From: an uncultured Eggerthellaceae bacterium | GTDB lineage: Bacteria > Actinomycetota > Coriobacteriia > Coriobacteriales > Eggerthellaceae | Direction of reading: 5' to 3' | Length of the DNA stretch: 23,345 nucleotides | NCBI GenBank assembly: GCA_910589135.1 | Contig: CAJUSL010000019.1 | Coordinates: forward strand, 1 to 23,345 | Shown here: positions 23,301 to 23,345 of the stretch, piece by piece | Position numbering within the stretch: the first letter of the stretch is position 1 | Layout: each line of letters begins with the position of its first letter | Program-made: the position numbers and the translations under genes | Notes under the pieces: model-generated | What the model was told of the DNA's origin: nothing | What the model saw: only the letters and a program-made list of their open reading frames with translations | The model's database searches: none

Positions 23301-23309
23301 TGCTAGCTT
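23301..23309 (+). promoter_or_regulatory. Weak extended -10-like motif at the window edge
   Basis: TGCTAGCTT fits TGnTAnnnT just after the last gene. About ten bases on, ACGGG-AAGT-CCCGT (23320-23333) can form a small stem-loop. The window ends before any T-run or gene start could be seen, so this may be a promoter for an RNA or gene beyond the edge, a terminator start, or nothing. Confidence 0.2.
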
Positions 23310-23345
23310 TGCGCCGACGGACGGGAAGTCCCGTGCTCAAGCAAT

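Overview
This is a GC-rich bacterial chromosome segment of ordinary, densely packed genes. I see no phage genes, transposases, CRISPR array, tRNA or rRNA. The gene set fits an intestinal actinobacterium of class Coriobacteriia, probably Eggerthellaceae: a fused SecDF with a long basic tail, tandem YhgE/Pip proteins with an MMPL transporter, two FAD-enzyme genes and the der-plsY-gpsA order. This placement rests on gene content recognised by eye, not on a search.

Left (1-2015, +): the 3' end of der, then plsY and gpsA, a tightly coupled ribosome-assembly and phospholipid-precursor operon. Centre-left (2063-13253): an envelope locus made of two convergent units. On the + strand an MMPL/RND transporter overlaps by 14 bp a secreted or anchored coiled-coil partner. 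On the - strand a four-gene run with gaps or overlaps of 8 bp or less encodes a HI0933/BaiN-type flavoprotein, a COG2509-type flavoprotein and two tandem YhgE/Pip membrane proteins. The two units end tail to tail around 5829-5989. This locus is the best candidate for an undescribed multi-component system.

A 449-bp non-coding stretch (13254-13702) separates the flavoprotein run from an AGCS amino-acid:sodium symporter. It holds a 38-bp imperfect inverted-repeat pair carrying actinobacterial DnaA-box-like sequences, a central hairpin, and a terminator-like hairpin directly in front of the flavoprotein start. The symporter is divergent from a fused EcfA1-EcfA2 ATPase gene that has no EcfT or S component nearby.

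Right (16822-23298): a DUF1292 protein and SecDF (- strand), then tgt and a HAD hydrolase (- strand) divergent from queH and a small helical protein (+ strand). Tgt (base exchange at tRNA position 34) and QueH (epoxyqueuosine to queuosine) bracket the end of the queuosine pathway and share a compact divergent promoter with overlapping -10 elements. The window closes 47 bp after the last gene, in non-coding DNA with a weak promoter-like motif.
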